A DNA stretch of 35,174 nt from Streptomyces chilikensis (GTDB lineage: Bacteria; Actinomycetota; Actinomycetes; Streptomycetales; Streptomycetaceae). The notes beneath the pieces are model-generated. The model saw nothing but the letters and a program-made list of their open reading frames with translations. It was not told the origin of the DNA and searched no databases. The stretch is from contig NZ_LWCC02000005.1 in assembly GCF_001642695.1 (NCBI RefSeq), forward strand, positions 504,883 through 540,056. Direction: 5' to 3'. Made by a program: the position numbers and the translations under genes. Of the stretch, positions 1-7,607 are shown one piece after another; the stretch's first letter is position 1, and each line of letters opens with the position of its first letter.

Positions 1-36
1 GAAGGGCGGACCCCCCCCGGGGGGGGTCCGCCCTTC
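1..36. terminator. Perfect 36-bp palindromic hairpin
   Basis: The first 36 bases form a perfect inverted repeat with arms at 1-16 and 21-36, very GC-rich in the stem. It lies 42 bp beyond the stop codon of the minus-strand gene ending at 79, so it probably terminates that transcript. It could also serve a gene arriving from outside the window. Actinobacterial terminators commonly lack a U-tract, as here. Confidence 0.75.
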
Positions 37-78
37 CTCACGTCCGTCGCCCGCCGGGGGCCGCGTGCGGGGCGTCGC

Positions 79-318
79 TCAGTCCCGCGCCTGCCCCGGG
101 TCCCGCTCCCGCGCTCCCTCCCGGGTGCGCCCGGCGGAGACCGGCCGTCGTGGATGGCGGCGCAGGTACTCGCCCTCCAGCTGCGCCATCCGCTCGTTGT
201 GGGTGCGCAGCGCGTCGCTGGACCCGTGCAGCAGCGTGTCGTGACGCGTGCGGTGGATGGTCTCGAGTTCCTTCATCAGCTGCTGGTCGTCCAGCCGGTC
301 CGGTTCGACTCCTGCCAT
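79..318 (-). CDS. Small conserved actinobacterial protein (DUF6158-like)
   Basis: This is a 79-residue, charged, probably cytoplasmic protein beginning MAGVEPDRLDDQQLMKEL. It carries HRTRHDT and LEGEYLRRHP segments that I associate with the small actinobacterial DUF6158 family, whose function is unknown. The chosen ATG (318) has a purine-rich GAGGAACGGGG stretch about 7-17 bases upstream and matches where I expect the family to begin. An in-frame ATG at 348 would add ten residues (MKEHEERGAA) but has no good ribosome site. The gene is divergent from the release-factor-like gene at 427, and its transcript probably ends at the hairpin at 1-36. The family name is from memory; the reading frame itself is well supported by codon use. 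Confidence 0.75.
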   Translation of the reverse strand: MAGVEPDRLDDQQLMKELETIHRTRHDTLLHGSSDALRTHNERMAQLEGEYLRRHPRRPVSAGRTREGARERDPGQARD

Positions 319-336
319 GGCGGCACCCCGTTCCTC

Positions 337-361
337 GTGTTCCTTCATGGGGCACGGGTAC
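337..361 (+). promoter_or_regulatory. Possible stress-sigma (SigB-like) promoter
   Basis: GTGT at 337-340 and GGGTAC at 356-361 are 15 bases apart. This matches the pattern GNNT-N14-16-GGGTA(C/T) described for Streptomyces SigB-type promoters. It would start transcription about 55-60 bases before the ATG at 427. The match is short and may be chance. Confidence 0.35.
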
Positions 362-426
362 CCGCCTGGGACACGGATCCGACGCACGAGAAAGACAACC
401 ACCCGACCGACACCGGACGCGGAACC

Positions 427-1545
427 ATGGATCTCGCATTTCTTCAGCCCCTGTACGAGCGCCGAGGCCCGTGGGCCTCGGTCTACGTGGACACCTCGCG
501 CCACACCCAGGACACGCCGCGCGAGCGGCGCCTGATGGCTCAGGCGGTCGCCCGTGAACTGGCCTCGCAAGGCGCGGACGAGGCCACCTGCGAGGCGGTG
601 CGGACGGCGGTCGACGAGCTTCAGCACTCCACCGAGCCGCACGGGCGGGCGCTGTTCGCCCACGACGGCGAGGTGGTGCTCGACCCGTCGCTGGCCCGGG
701 CCCCGCAACGGGAGAGCATCGCCGTGTGGGCGCCGCTGCCGCACGTCTCGCCGCTGCTGAACCTGCTGGGCGAGGACCCCACCTGCCTGGTGGTCTACGT
801 CTCGCGCCGCGGCGCCGACCTGGAGCTGCGCAGCGCGCTGGGCAGTTCGGACGCCGGTGAGGTGGTCGGCCGGCAGTGGCCGCTGCACCGCACGGCGTCG
901 TCCGACTGGTCGGAGCGGCACTTCCAGCTGGCGGTGGAGAACACCTGGGACCAGAACGCGGCGGAGATCGCCCGCGAGGCGGCCTCCTGCCAGGAGGAGA
1001 CCCGGGCGGACCTGGTGATCCTGGTCGGCGAGGACCGGGACCGGCGGGCCGTGCGGGAGCACCTCCCCCCGCCGGTGCGGGAGTGCACCGTGGAGGCCTC
1101 GCACGGGAGCGGGAGCCGCCTGCTGGACGACGAGGTGGAGGAACTGCGCGCCACCCACGAGCGGCAGAAGGCGGAGGCCGACCTGGGCAGGTTCCTGGCC
1201 GCGCGCGGGCGGGACCGGCAGGGCGGGGCGGGGGCGGTCGAGGGCGTGCCGGCGCTGGTGGAGGCCGCGCAGGAGCACCGGATCGACGAGCTGCTGGTCA
1301 ACCTGGACGGGCCGGACGCGCACCGTCAGATCTGGATCGGCGAGGAGCCGGACCAGCTGGCCGTGCGGCGCACCGACCTGAGGATCCTGGGCGAGCAGCA
1401 CTCGTGGGCGGCGCGGGCCGACGACGCGTTGCTGCGGTCCGTGGTCGCGACGGGGGCGCCCGCGATCTCGGTGGATCCGGCGCTGGACGACGACTCCCCG
1501 GTGGTACCGGTGGGCGGCCTCGGCGCGCTCCTGCGCTGGGCGTGA
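427..1545 (+). CDS. Vms1/Ankzf1-family (Rv2629-like, baeRF) protein
   Basis: This 372-residue protein starts MDLAFLQPLYERRGPWASVYVDTS, typical of the actinobacterial Rv2629-like family. That family has a bacterial/archaeal eRF1-like fold and is annotated as Vms1/Ankzf1-type peptidyl-tRNA hydrolase or ribosome-associated stress factor. The N-terminal half contains the VYVSRRGADLEL beta-strand segment (about residues 121-132). A charged helix (DDEVEELRATHERQKAEADLG) precedes the C-terminal Rossmann-like part, which has DELLVNLDGPD. I do not see a GGQ tripeptide; the nearest feature is a GRDRQGGAG loop around residues 258-266. The ATG at 427 follows a modest GCGGAA and is the only start that makes sense, because the longer upstream frame runs through the neighbouring gene. 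Cytoplasmic. The biochemical role of this subfamily is uncertain. Confidence 0.8.
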   Translation: MDLAFLQPLYERRGPWASVYVDTSRHTQDTPRERRLMAQAVARELASQGADEATCEAVRTAVDELQHSTEPHGRALFAHDGEVVLDPSLARAPQRESIAVWAPLPHVSPLLNLLGEDPTCLVVYVSRRGADLELRSALGSSDAGEVVGRQWPLHRTASSDWSERHFQLAVENTWDQNAAEIAREAASCQEETRADLVILVGEDRDRRAVREHLPPPVRECTVEASHGSGSRLLDDEVEELRATHERQKAEADLGRFLAARGRDRQGGAGAVEGVPALVEAAQEHRIDELLVNLDGPDAHRQIWIGEEPDQLAVRRTDLRILGEQHSWAARADDALLRSVVATGAPAISVDPALDDDSPVVPVGGLGALLRWA

Positions 1546-1633
1546 CCCCGCGGCGGGCTCCCCGTGAGCGGCGGCCCCGCCCCGGGGAGCGCGCGGGCCG
1601 GGCACCGGGACCACGGGCCGCCCCGTTCCGCCC

Positions 1634-1677
1634 GCGAGCCGGCGTCCTGCGAGCCGGCGTCCTGCGAGCCGGCTCGC
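1634..1677. repeat. 15-bp tandem repeat ending in a palindrome
   Basis: GCGAGCCGGCGTCCT occurs at 1634-1648 and again at 1649-1663, followed by a partial third copy. The third copy merges into the perfect palindrome GCGAGCCGGCTCGC at 1664-1677. The block lies in the 160-bp gap between two convergent genes, so the palindrome can act as a bidirectional transcription stop. Confidence 0.6.
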
Positions 1678-1705
1678 GCACGCGGCGGCGTTCCGCGCGC
1701 CGGGG

Positions 1706-3325
1706 TCAGCGGACGCGGTCCACCCGGCGTTCGTCCCAGACCGGCTCCGCCGTCTCGCGGACCCGCCCGTCGCTGCCGAACACCAGGAACCGGTCGAAGG
1801 AACGGGCGAACCACCGGTCGTGGGTGACCGCCAGCACCGTGCCGTCGAACGCCTCCAGTCCTTCCTGCAGCGCCTCCGCCGATTCCAGGTCGAGGTTGTC
1901 CGTCGGCTCGTCCAGCAGCAGCGCCGTGACACCCTGCAGTTCCAGCAGCAGGATCTGGAAGCGGGCCTGCTGTCCGCCGGAGAGACGGTCGAAGGTCTGC
2001 TCCGCCTGCCGGGTGAGTTCGTACCGCCGCAGGCGCGACATCGCCGCCCCGCGGTCCTGGGAGTGCTCGGTCCACAGGATGTCGAGCAGCGTCCGCCCCA
2101 GCAGCTCGGGATGGGCGTGGGTCTGGGCGAAGTGCCCGGGCACCACCCGCGCGCCCAGCTTCCACGCGCCGGTGTGGGCGACGTCCTCCCCCGCCAGCAG
2201 CCGCAGGAAGTGCGACTTGCCGGAGCCGTTGGAGCCGAGCACGGCGACCCGTTCGCCGTAGAAGACCTCCAGGTCGAAGGGCTTCATCAGGCCCGTGAGC
2301 TCGAGCCCCTCGCAGGTCAGGGCCCGCACACCGGTGCGCCCGCCCTTGAGCCGCATGGTGATCTCCTGCTCGCGCGGCGGCTCAGGCGGCGGCCCGGCCT
2401 CCTCGAACTTGCGCAGCCGGGTCTGCGCGGCGGCGTAGCGGGAGGCCATGTCGTGGCTGACCGAGGCCGCCTGCCGCAGGTTGACGACGAGCTTCTTCAG
2501 CTGCTCGTGCTTCTCGTCCCAGCGCCGCCGCAGTTCCTCGAAGCGGGCGAACCGCTCCCGCCGGGCCTCGTGGTAGGTGCCGAAGCCGCCGCCGTGCACC
2601 CAGGCGTCGGCGCCGGCCGGACCGGGCTCCACGCTGACGATCTTCTGCGCGGCGCGCGAGAGCAGCTCCCGGTCGTGGGAGACGAACAGCACCGTCTTGC
2701 GGGTCTCGGCGAGGCGCTCCTCCAGCCACCGCTTGCCCGGCACGTCGAGGTAGTTGTCCGGCTCGTCGAGCAGCAGCACCTCGTCCGTGCCGCGCAGCAG
2801 GGCCTCCAGGACCAGCCGCTTCTGCTCACCGCCGGAGAGGGTGCGCACCTGCCGCCACTGCGCCTTGTCGTAGGGCACGCCGAGCGCGGCGGTGGTGCAG
2901 ATGTCCCAGAGGATCTCCGCCTCGTAGCCGCCGGCCTCGCCCCAGTCGGCGAGGGCCTGCGCGTAACGCATCTGCGCGGCCTCGTCGTCGTGGGTCATCA
3001 TGGCCAGCTCGGCCTCGTCGACGGCCTCGGCGGCGGCCCTGACGCGCGGCACGGAGACCGACACCAGCAGGTCGCGCACGGTGGTCTCGTCGCGCACCGA
3101 GCCGACGAACTGGCGCATCACGCCGAGTCCGCCCTGCACGGTGACGGTGCCGCCGTGCGGCTTGAGCTCGCCGGAGATCAGCCGCAGCAGCGTGGTCTTG
3201 CCCGCGCCGTTCGGTCCGACCAGCGCGACGACCGCGCCCTCGCCCACCCGGAAGGAGACGTCGCCGAGCAGGGCTCGGCCGTCGGGCAGGTGGTACTCGA
3301 GGTGCGCGGCTTCCAGGTATCCCAT
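1706..3325 (-). CDS. ABC-F family ATPase
   Basis: This 539-residue soluble protein has two ABC ATPase domains and no membrane segments, the ABC-F layout of translation factors and ribosome-protection proteins. Domain 1 has Walker A GPNGAGKTT (about 37-45), signature LSGGEQKRL (about 163-171) and Walker B VLLLDEPDNYLD (about 183-194). Domain 2 has Walker A GSNGSGKS (about 364-371), signature LSGGQQARF (about 448-456) and Walker B ALLLDEPTDNLD (about 468-479). The interdomain linker (about 255-310) is rich in charged and helical residues, as expected for the P-site tRNA interaction motif region. The start ATG lies 8 bases after a -10-like GACAAT, suggesting a leaderless transcript. The gene follows the histidine phosphatase on the same strand by 53 bp. 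Whether it gives antibiotic resistance or acts as a housekeeping factor cannot be told from sequence. Confidence 0.92.
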   Translation of the reverse strand: MGYLEAAHLEYHLPDGRALLGDVSFRVGEGAVVALVGPNGAGKTTLLRLISGELKPHGGTVTVQGGLGVMRQFVGSVRDETTVRDLLVSVSVPRVRAAAEAVDEAELAMMTHDDEAAQMRYAQALADWGEAGGYEAEILWDICTTAALGVPYDKAQWRQVRTLSGGEQKRLVLEALLRGTDEVLLLDEPDNYLDVPGKRWLEERLAETRKTVLFVSHDRELLSRAAQKIVSVEPGPAGADAWVHGGGFGTYHEARRERFARFEELRRRWDEKHEQLKKLVVNLRQAASVSHDMASRYAAAQTRLRKFEEAGPPPEPPREQEITMRLKGGRTGVRALTCEGLELTGLMKPFDLEVFYGERVAVLGSNGSGKSHFLRLLAGEDVAHTGAWKLGARVVPGHFAQTHAHPELLGRTLLDILWTEHSQDRGAAMSRLRRYELTRQAEQTFDRLSGGQQARFQILLLELQGVTALLLDEPTDNLDLESAEALQEGLEAFDGTVLAVTHDRWFARSFDRFLVFGSDGRVRETAEPVWDERRVDRVR

Positions 3326-3333
3326 GGGCAGGC

Positions 3334-3363
3334 ATTGTCCGGGTCCGTGCCCGACCGGGGCAA
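3334..3363 (-). promoter_or_regulatory. Putative promoter of the ABC-F gene
   Basis: Read on the minus strand: TTGCCC (3363-3358), an 18-base spacer and GACAAT (3339-3334). The predicted transcription start falls at or next to the ATG at 3325, so the mRNA would be leaderless. Confidence 0.45.
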
Positions 3364-3378
3364 ACCGTTATCCCGCCC

Positions 3379-4035
3379 TCACTCCACGGGACGGCCGGTG
3401 GGGCCGCTCCCCGCGTCCGGCCCGGTGGCGGAGACCACGGCGCCGGCCCAGGACAGCGCCTTCCAGCCGTCCTGCGGGGAACCCTCCAGGACCACCACGC
3501 CGGTGTTCTCCAGCGGATGGGAGGCGGCGAACTCCACGTCCACGTTGTCGGCGCGGGCGGCGGTCCAGGTGCGGATGGCGGCGCCGTGGCTGAGGAAGGC
3601 GACGACGTCGGCGCCCAGGGCGGACGCCTCCTCGACGACGGCGTCGTAGCGGCCGAGCATCTCCACCCCGTCCTCCCCGCCGGGCATGCGCCGGGTGACC
3701 TGGCCGGCCGCCCAGGAGAACGCGATCTCCATGTAGCGCAGCCCGCGCCCGCTGTGGCCTGACTCGCCCTCGAACTCGCCGGCGGTGATCTCACGGATGC
3801 CGTCGCGGACCCTGATCTCCAGCCCGAGCTTGCGGGCCAGCGGCCGTGCGGTGAGCTGGGTGCGCACCAGGGTGGAGGCGAAGAGGGCGGTGATGTCCTC
3901 CCCGTGCAGGGCGTCCGGAAGCGCCTGGGCCTGCCGCTCGCCCAGCTCGGTCAGCGGGGGGCCGGGGACGCGGGTGTCGAGGACGTCCCGCGCGTTGGGC
4001 GGGATCTGGCCGTGGCGGATGAGCAGCAGGCGCAT
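3379..4035 (-). CDS. Histidine phosphatase family protein
   Basis: This 218-residue cytoplasmic protein begins MRLLLIRHGQIPPN and carries the RHG catalytic motif at residues 7-9. LTELGERQAQAL follows, and a late FLSHGAAIRTW segment supplies the second conserved histidine. This is the phosphoglycerate-mutase-like (branch 1) fold, which uses a phosphohistidine intermediate; the substrate cannot be assigned. The start ATG is preceded by GGAAGGAACGGAACCC on the coding strand. The ABC-F gene follows 53 bp downstream on the same strand with its own promoter-like sequence, so co-transcription is possible but not required. Confidence 0.88.
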   Translation of the reverse strand: MRLLLIRHGQIPPNARDVLDTRVPGPPLTELGERQAQALPDALHGEDITALFASTLVRTQLTARPLARKLGLEIRVRDGIREITAGEFEGESGHSGRGLRYMEIAFSWAAGQVTRRMPGGEDGVEMLGRYDAVVEEASALGADVVAFLSHGAAIRTWTAARADNVDVEFAASHPLENTGVVVLEGSPQDGWKALSWAGAVVSATGPDAGSGPTGRPVE

Positions 4036-4225
4036 GCGGGTTCCGTTCCTTCCGCTCGACGGCGCGCTCCGCGAGCCGTGTCGTGCCGGGTTCCCTCATG
4101 CGGGCGTCCGTGCACCTGGGGCGGCCCGGCGGGACGGCCGCGCGCGGGACGGGACGGACGCGCGTGCGGCGTGCCTGCGGCGGGAAGCCTCCCCCGGCGG
4201 GTACTCGTCGAGGATGACGCGTGAC

Positions 4226-5719
4226 ATGGGTGTGGGCGGGCGCTTCGGCGCCCGGGAATCGTGCGGAACGGCCAGGGGGGTGCTGCAACGCGTGCTGGAC
4301 GCGGACCGCGGCGTGTTCGAGACGGTGGCCAGGCGGCACTGGCCGGGAGCCGACGCACTGCTGCCGAGACTGAGCCGGGCCGCCAACCACGGCGTCCTCT
4401 GGTTCGCCGTGGCGGGCGCGATCGCCGCCTCCCGCACCCCGCGGGCCCGGCGGGCCGCCCTGCGCGGCGTCGGTTCGCTCGCCCTGGCGTCGGCCGCCAT
4501 CAACACGGTCGGCAAGAGGTCCGTGCGCCGTGCCCGCCCGTTGCTGGACGTGGTGCCGCTGGTGCGGCGGCTGGAGAAGCAGCCGCACACCACTTCGTTC
4601 CCCTCCGGCCACTCCGCCTCCGCGGCGGCCTTCGCGACGGGGGTGGCGCTGGAGTCCCCCGGCTGGGGTGCCGCGGTGGCCCCGCTGGCCGGGGCGGTGG
4701 CCCTCTCCCGGGTCTACACGGGCGTGCACTACCCCATGGACGTGCTGGTGGGAGCGGCCCTCGGAGTGGGCGCCGCCTTCACGGCGCGGGCCTTGGTGCC
4801 CACCCGCGACCAGGCCAGGCCTCCGGCCCGTCCACGGGCCGAGGCGCCCGCGCTGCCGCACGGCGCGGGGCTGATCATGGTGGTGAACAGCGCCTCCGGA
4901 AGCTCCGAGCGGGCACTGGCCCTCCGTGCCGCGCTGCCCCTGGCGAAGATCGTGGAGTGCGAGCCGCAGGCCCTGGAGGACGAACTCGAGCGCGCCGCGT
5001 CACTGGCCCGGGTGCTGGGCGTGTGCGGCGGCGACGGAACGGTCAACGCGGCCGCCCGGATCGCCCTGCGGCACGACCTGCCGCTGGCCGTCCTGCCCGG
5101 CGGGACGCTCAACCACTTCGCCTACGACCTCGGGGTCGAGGACGTCCGCGGCCTCGCCCGGGCGCTGGAACGCGGCGACGCCGTCCGCGTGGACGTGGGC
5201 ATGTTCAGCACCGAGCAGCGGCGCGGCATCTTCCTCAACACCTGCAGCCTGGGCGTCTACCCGGAGCTGGTGCGCGAGCGGGAACGGTGGGCGGGCCGGA
5301 TCGGCGGCTGGCCGGCCGGGCTGCTGTCGGCGGTGCGGGTGCTGCGGGCCGACCGCCATCCCCTGGAGGCCCGTTTCCAGGGCCGCACCCATCCGCTGTG
5401 GCTGCTCTTCGCGGGCAACGGCACGTACCACCGGATGGGCGTGATGTCCGGCCGGCGGACGGACCTGGCCGACGGGCAGCTGGACGTCCGGGTGGTGCAC
5501 GGCGGCCGGTGGCCCGCCGTGCGGCTGCTCTCCGCGGCACTGGCCGGCCCGCTGACCCGCTCCCCCGCGCACGCCGCGGTGCAGGTGCCGCACCTGCACA
5601 TGGAACACGTCTCCCCCGGCACCCTGCTGGCCTACGACGGCGAGGTGACCCACGTGCGGGGCGCGGTGACGCTGCGGAAGCTGCCGCGCGCCCTGACGGT
5701 CTACCGCCCCGTGCCCTGA
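4226..5719 (+). CDS. PAP2 phosphatase / lipid-kinase fusion protein
   Basis: This 497-residue fusion has two parts. Residues about 40-190 are a membrane PAP2 acid phosphatase with all three motifs: KRSVRRARP (KX6RP, 97-105), PSGH (126-129) and SRVYTGVHYPMD (SRX5HX3D, 161-172). Residues about 215-497 are a diacylglycerol/sphingosine kinase catalytic domain with GGDGT (268-272) and PGGTLNH (291-297). Such a protein could dephosphorylate one lipid phosphate and phosphorylate another lipid at the same membrane; the direction and substrates are inferred. The start at 4226 has GAGG twelve bases upstream. The ATG at 4214 (four residues longer) abuts GAGG and is possible if the mRNA is leaderless after GGGTAC (4199-4204). 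It is divergent from the histidine phosphatase gene. Confidence 0.85.
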   Translation: MGVGGRFGARESCGTARGVLQRVLDADRGVFETVARRHWPGADALLPRLSRAANHGVLWFAVAGAIAASRTPRARRAALRGVGSLALASAAINTVGKRSVRRARPLLDVVPLVRRLEKQPHTTSFPSGHSASAAAFATGVALESPGWGAAVAPLAGAVALSRVYTGVHYPMDVLVGAALGVGAAFTARALVPTRDQARPPARPRAEAPALPHGAGLIMVVNSASGSSERALALRAALPLAKIVECEPQALEDELERAASLARVLGVCGGDGTVNAAARIALRHDLPLAVLPGGTLNHFAYDLGVEDVRGLARALERGDAVRVDVGMFSTEQRRGIFLNTCSLGVYPELVRERERWAGRIGGWPAGLLSAVRVLRADRHPLEARFQGRTHPLWLLFAGNGTYHRMGVMSGRRTDLADGQLDVRVVHGGRWPAVRLLSAALAGPLTRSPAHAAVQVPHLHMEHVSPGTLLAYDGEVTHVRGAVTLRKLPRALTVYRPVP

Positions 5720-5779
5720 GCCGTCCCGGGTGCGCGCCGGGCGCACGCGCCGGCCGCGGAGCACCGGGCCCCGGACATC

Positions 5780-5825
5780 GGCCCGACCGCATCATGAGAC
5801 GGATATCTCATGATGCGGTCGGGCC
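5780..5825. promoter_or_regulatory. Perfect 20-bp inverted repeat before a methyltransferase gene
   Basis: The arms at 5780-5799 and 5806-5825 are perfectly complementary, with a 6-base CGGATA loop. The loop-proximal part is unusually A/T-rich (CATCATGAGA / TCTCATGATG). It lies 60 bp after the PAP2/kinase stop and 49 bp before the methyltransferase ATG. A -10-like TAGCGT (5830-5835) follows directly, placing its -35 region inside the right arm. It can be a terminator for the upstream gene, an operator for the downstream gene, or both. Confidence 0.7.
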
Positions 5826-5874
5826 GGGGTAGCGTGGCGCCCGTCGGCACGGTTCTTCGCCAAGGGGGCGCGGC

Positions 5875-6696
5875 ATGGGCAGAACTCGGGAGACAGCGGT
5901 CTACACGCACGGGCACGGCGAGGCGGTGCTGCGCTCGCACCGCTGGCGGACGGCCGCCAACTCGGCGGCGTACCTGATGGGGTCGCTCCGGCCGGGGATG
6001 CGGGTGCTGGACGTCGGCTGCGGACCGGGGACCCTCACCGCCGACCTGGCGGAGCTGGTGCCGGGCGGCGTGGTCGTCGGTCTGGAACGCGCCCCGGGGG
6101 TGCTGGCCGACGCCCGCGCCGAGGCCGCGCGGCGGGGCACGGGGAACGTGGAGTTCGCGGTGGGGGACGTGCACGCGTTGCCCTGCCCGGACGGCGCGTT
6201 CGACGTGGTCCACGCCCACCAGGTGCTCCAGCACGTGGGCGATCCGGTGGCCGCGCTGCGGGAGATGCGGCGGGTGACCCGCCCGGGCGGGCTGGTGGCG
6301 GCGCGGGACTCCGACTACGGCGCGATGCGCTGGACGCCCGCCTGCGCCGGACTGGACGAGTGGCGGGCGGTCTACCGCCGGACGGCGCGCGCCAACGGCG
6401 GGGAGCCCGACGCGGGGCGCTTCCTGGCCGGCTGGGCCCGCGGGGCGGGGTTCGACGAGGTCGTCGTCTCCTCGTCGGAGTGGGTCTACCGCGACGCGGA
6501 GGACCGTGCCTGGTGGAGCGGCATGTGGGCGGACCGCACCCTGGCGCCCGGCTACGCGGACCGGGTGCGGGAGCTGGACCTGGCCGACGCGCAGGCGCTG
6601 GAGGCGGTGGCGGCCGCCTGGCGGGAGTGGGGGCGCCTGCCGCAGGGGCGGTTCACGGTCCCCCACCGGGAGATCCTCTGCCGCCGTACGGCCTGA
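5875..6696 (+). CDS. SAM-dependent class I methyltransferase (UbiE-like)
   Basis: This 273-residue cytoplasmic enzyme has the SAM-binding motif VLDVGCGPG at about residues 44-52. An acidic ribose-binding position follows in VVGLERAPG, then DVHALPCPDGAFDVVHAHQVLQHVGDP, and the post-motif MRRVTRPGGLVAARDSDYG. This arrangement is that of the UbiE/COQ5-like Methyltransf_11/25 families. The substrate is not identifiable: members methylate quinones, polyketides or small molecules. The start has a strong AAGGGGG site. Upstream is the perfect inverted repeat at 5780-5825; downstream, a short hairpin separates it from the convergent gvpL. Confidence 0.9.
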   Translation: MGRTRETAVYTHGHGEAVLRSHRWRTAANSAAYLMGSLRPGMRVLDVGCGPGTLTADLAELVPGGVVVGLERAPGVLADARAEAARRGTGNVEFAVGDVHALPCPDGAFDVVHAHQVLQHVGDPVAALREMRRVTRPGGLVAARDSDYGAMRWTPACAGLDEWRAVYRRTARANGGEPDAGRFLAGWARGAGFDEVVVSSSEWVYRDAEDRAWWSGMWADRTLAPGYADRVRELDLADAQALEAVAAAWREWGRLPQGRFTVPHREILCRRTA

Positions 6697-6697
6697 G

Positions 6698-6713
6698 GAC
6701 CCGCAGGCGGGTG
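6698..6713. terminator. Short hairpin between convergent genes
   Basis: ACCCGC at 6699-6704 and GCGGGT at 6707-6712 form a compact hairpin in the 52-bp gap between the methyltransferase stop and the gvpL stop. Its position fits a bidirectional stop; the stem is short. Confidence 0.4.
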
Positions 6714-6748
6714 TCCCGGCCCGCCGCGGTCCCGGTGCCGGAGCGGAC

Positions 6749-7441
6749 TCACCGGCCTCCGCCGAGTTCTCCGAACGAGTACGGCGCCCAGGGGCCGGTG
6801 AGGTGGACCCGCACCCCGCCCTCCGGCAGGACCTCACGGGCCTTGTCGACCGTTTCGACGAAGCCTCCGGACTGCCGGCGCGGCACCAGGTAGGCGGCGT
6901 CGAGGAGGTTGCGCCCCCAGGCGCGCTCCTCGTCGTCGGTGACCTTGAGGATGCGGGGCGGGTGCAGCCGGCTCTCCTCGGCGGCGGCGCGCAGTTCCTC
7001 GTGCAGGCGGGCGGCGAGGCGTTCGGCCTCCTCGGCGCCCCGCTCGTCCCCCAGGTAGACGCGGACGCTCCACTCGACCCGGCCCGCCAGCCGGTCGAGG
7101 ACGGCCCGGATCTCGGCGGCGTGGGTCTCCAGCAGGACGCGCACGGCGCTGTCGTCGGGCAGCACGGTGGCGAACCGCAGCGGCAGCGGGGTGGTGACGG
7201 TGGTGAGGGCGTCGATCACCTGCTCGTGCGCCCTGGCCGTCGCGGTCAGCCACTCCGGGTCCTCCAGGCGGTGCCGCAGCGGCCCCTCGTCGAACTCGTC
7301 GGCCGGGACAGTGCTCACCACGGCCACCAGGCCCTGGTGGTGGACGGCCGTGGGCGGGCAGCCGGCCACACCGCCCAACTGGGCCTGCAGCGCCGCCTCG
7401 AACGGGCGGCAGACCGCGTAGACGTACCGCAGTCCGCTCAT
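6749..7441 (-). CDS. gvpL: Gas vesicle protein GvpL (GvpF/GvpL family)
   Basis: This 230-residue protein starts MSGLRYVYAVCRPF, with the family pattern of an opening YVYAV beta-strand and HQGLVAVVSTVPADEFDE. PLRFATVLPDD, EWSVRVYLGD and a closing VHLTGPWAPYSF follow. GvpF/L proteins are minor shell or assembly factors of gas vesicles. The ATG at 7441 has an excellent GAAGGAG site; the longer open frame upstream is non-coding in character. This is the second GvpF/L paralogue here, and it is separated from the rest of the cluster by a 166-bp gap with a hairpin. It is the last gvp gene before the convergent methyltransferase, so gvpS and gvpK, usual downstream partners in Streptomyces, are absent. 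Confidence 0.9.
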   Translation of the reverse strand: MSGLRYVYAVCRPFEAALQAQLGGVAGCPPTAVHHQGLVAVVSTVPADEFDEGPLRHRLEDPEWLTATARAHEQVIDALTTVTTPLPLRFATVLPDDSAVRVLLETHAAEIRAVLDRLAGRVEWSVRVYLGDERGAEEAERLAARLHEELRAAAEESRLHPPRILKVTDDEERAWGRNLLDAAYLVPRRQSGGFVETVDKAREVLPEGGVRVHLTGPWAPYSFGELGGGR

Positions 7442-7556
7442 GGTCACTCCTTCTCGCCGTGGGGCCGGGCGGGGACCCGGGCGGGCCGGGCGTGCGGTCC
7501 GTGCGCGAGGCCCGTACCTCCACCCTGCCCGAGCCCGGGCCGCCGCTCCAGTTCCC

Positions 7557-7585
7557 CCGCCCGGGACATCCGTCCCGGAGGGCGG
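7557..7585. terminator. Bulged hairpin between the GvpY-like gene and gvpL
   Basis: CCGCC-CGGGAC at 7557-7567 pairs with GTCCCG at 7572-7577 and, after a 3-base bulge, GGCGG at 7581-7585. It lies in the 166-bp gap within the gvp cluster. It may end the gvpO-to-gvpY transcript or reduce read-through into gvpL. Confidence 0.45.
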
Positions 7586-7607
7586 CGAGCGGCGGCCGGC
7601 GGGGCTC

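Noticed and set aside
7442-7607. A missing gvpZ or gvpJ gene in the gap before gvpL
   Set aside because: The 166-bp gap is too short for gvpJ and shows no coding frame with GvpA-like core motifs.
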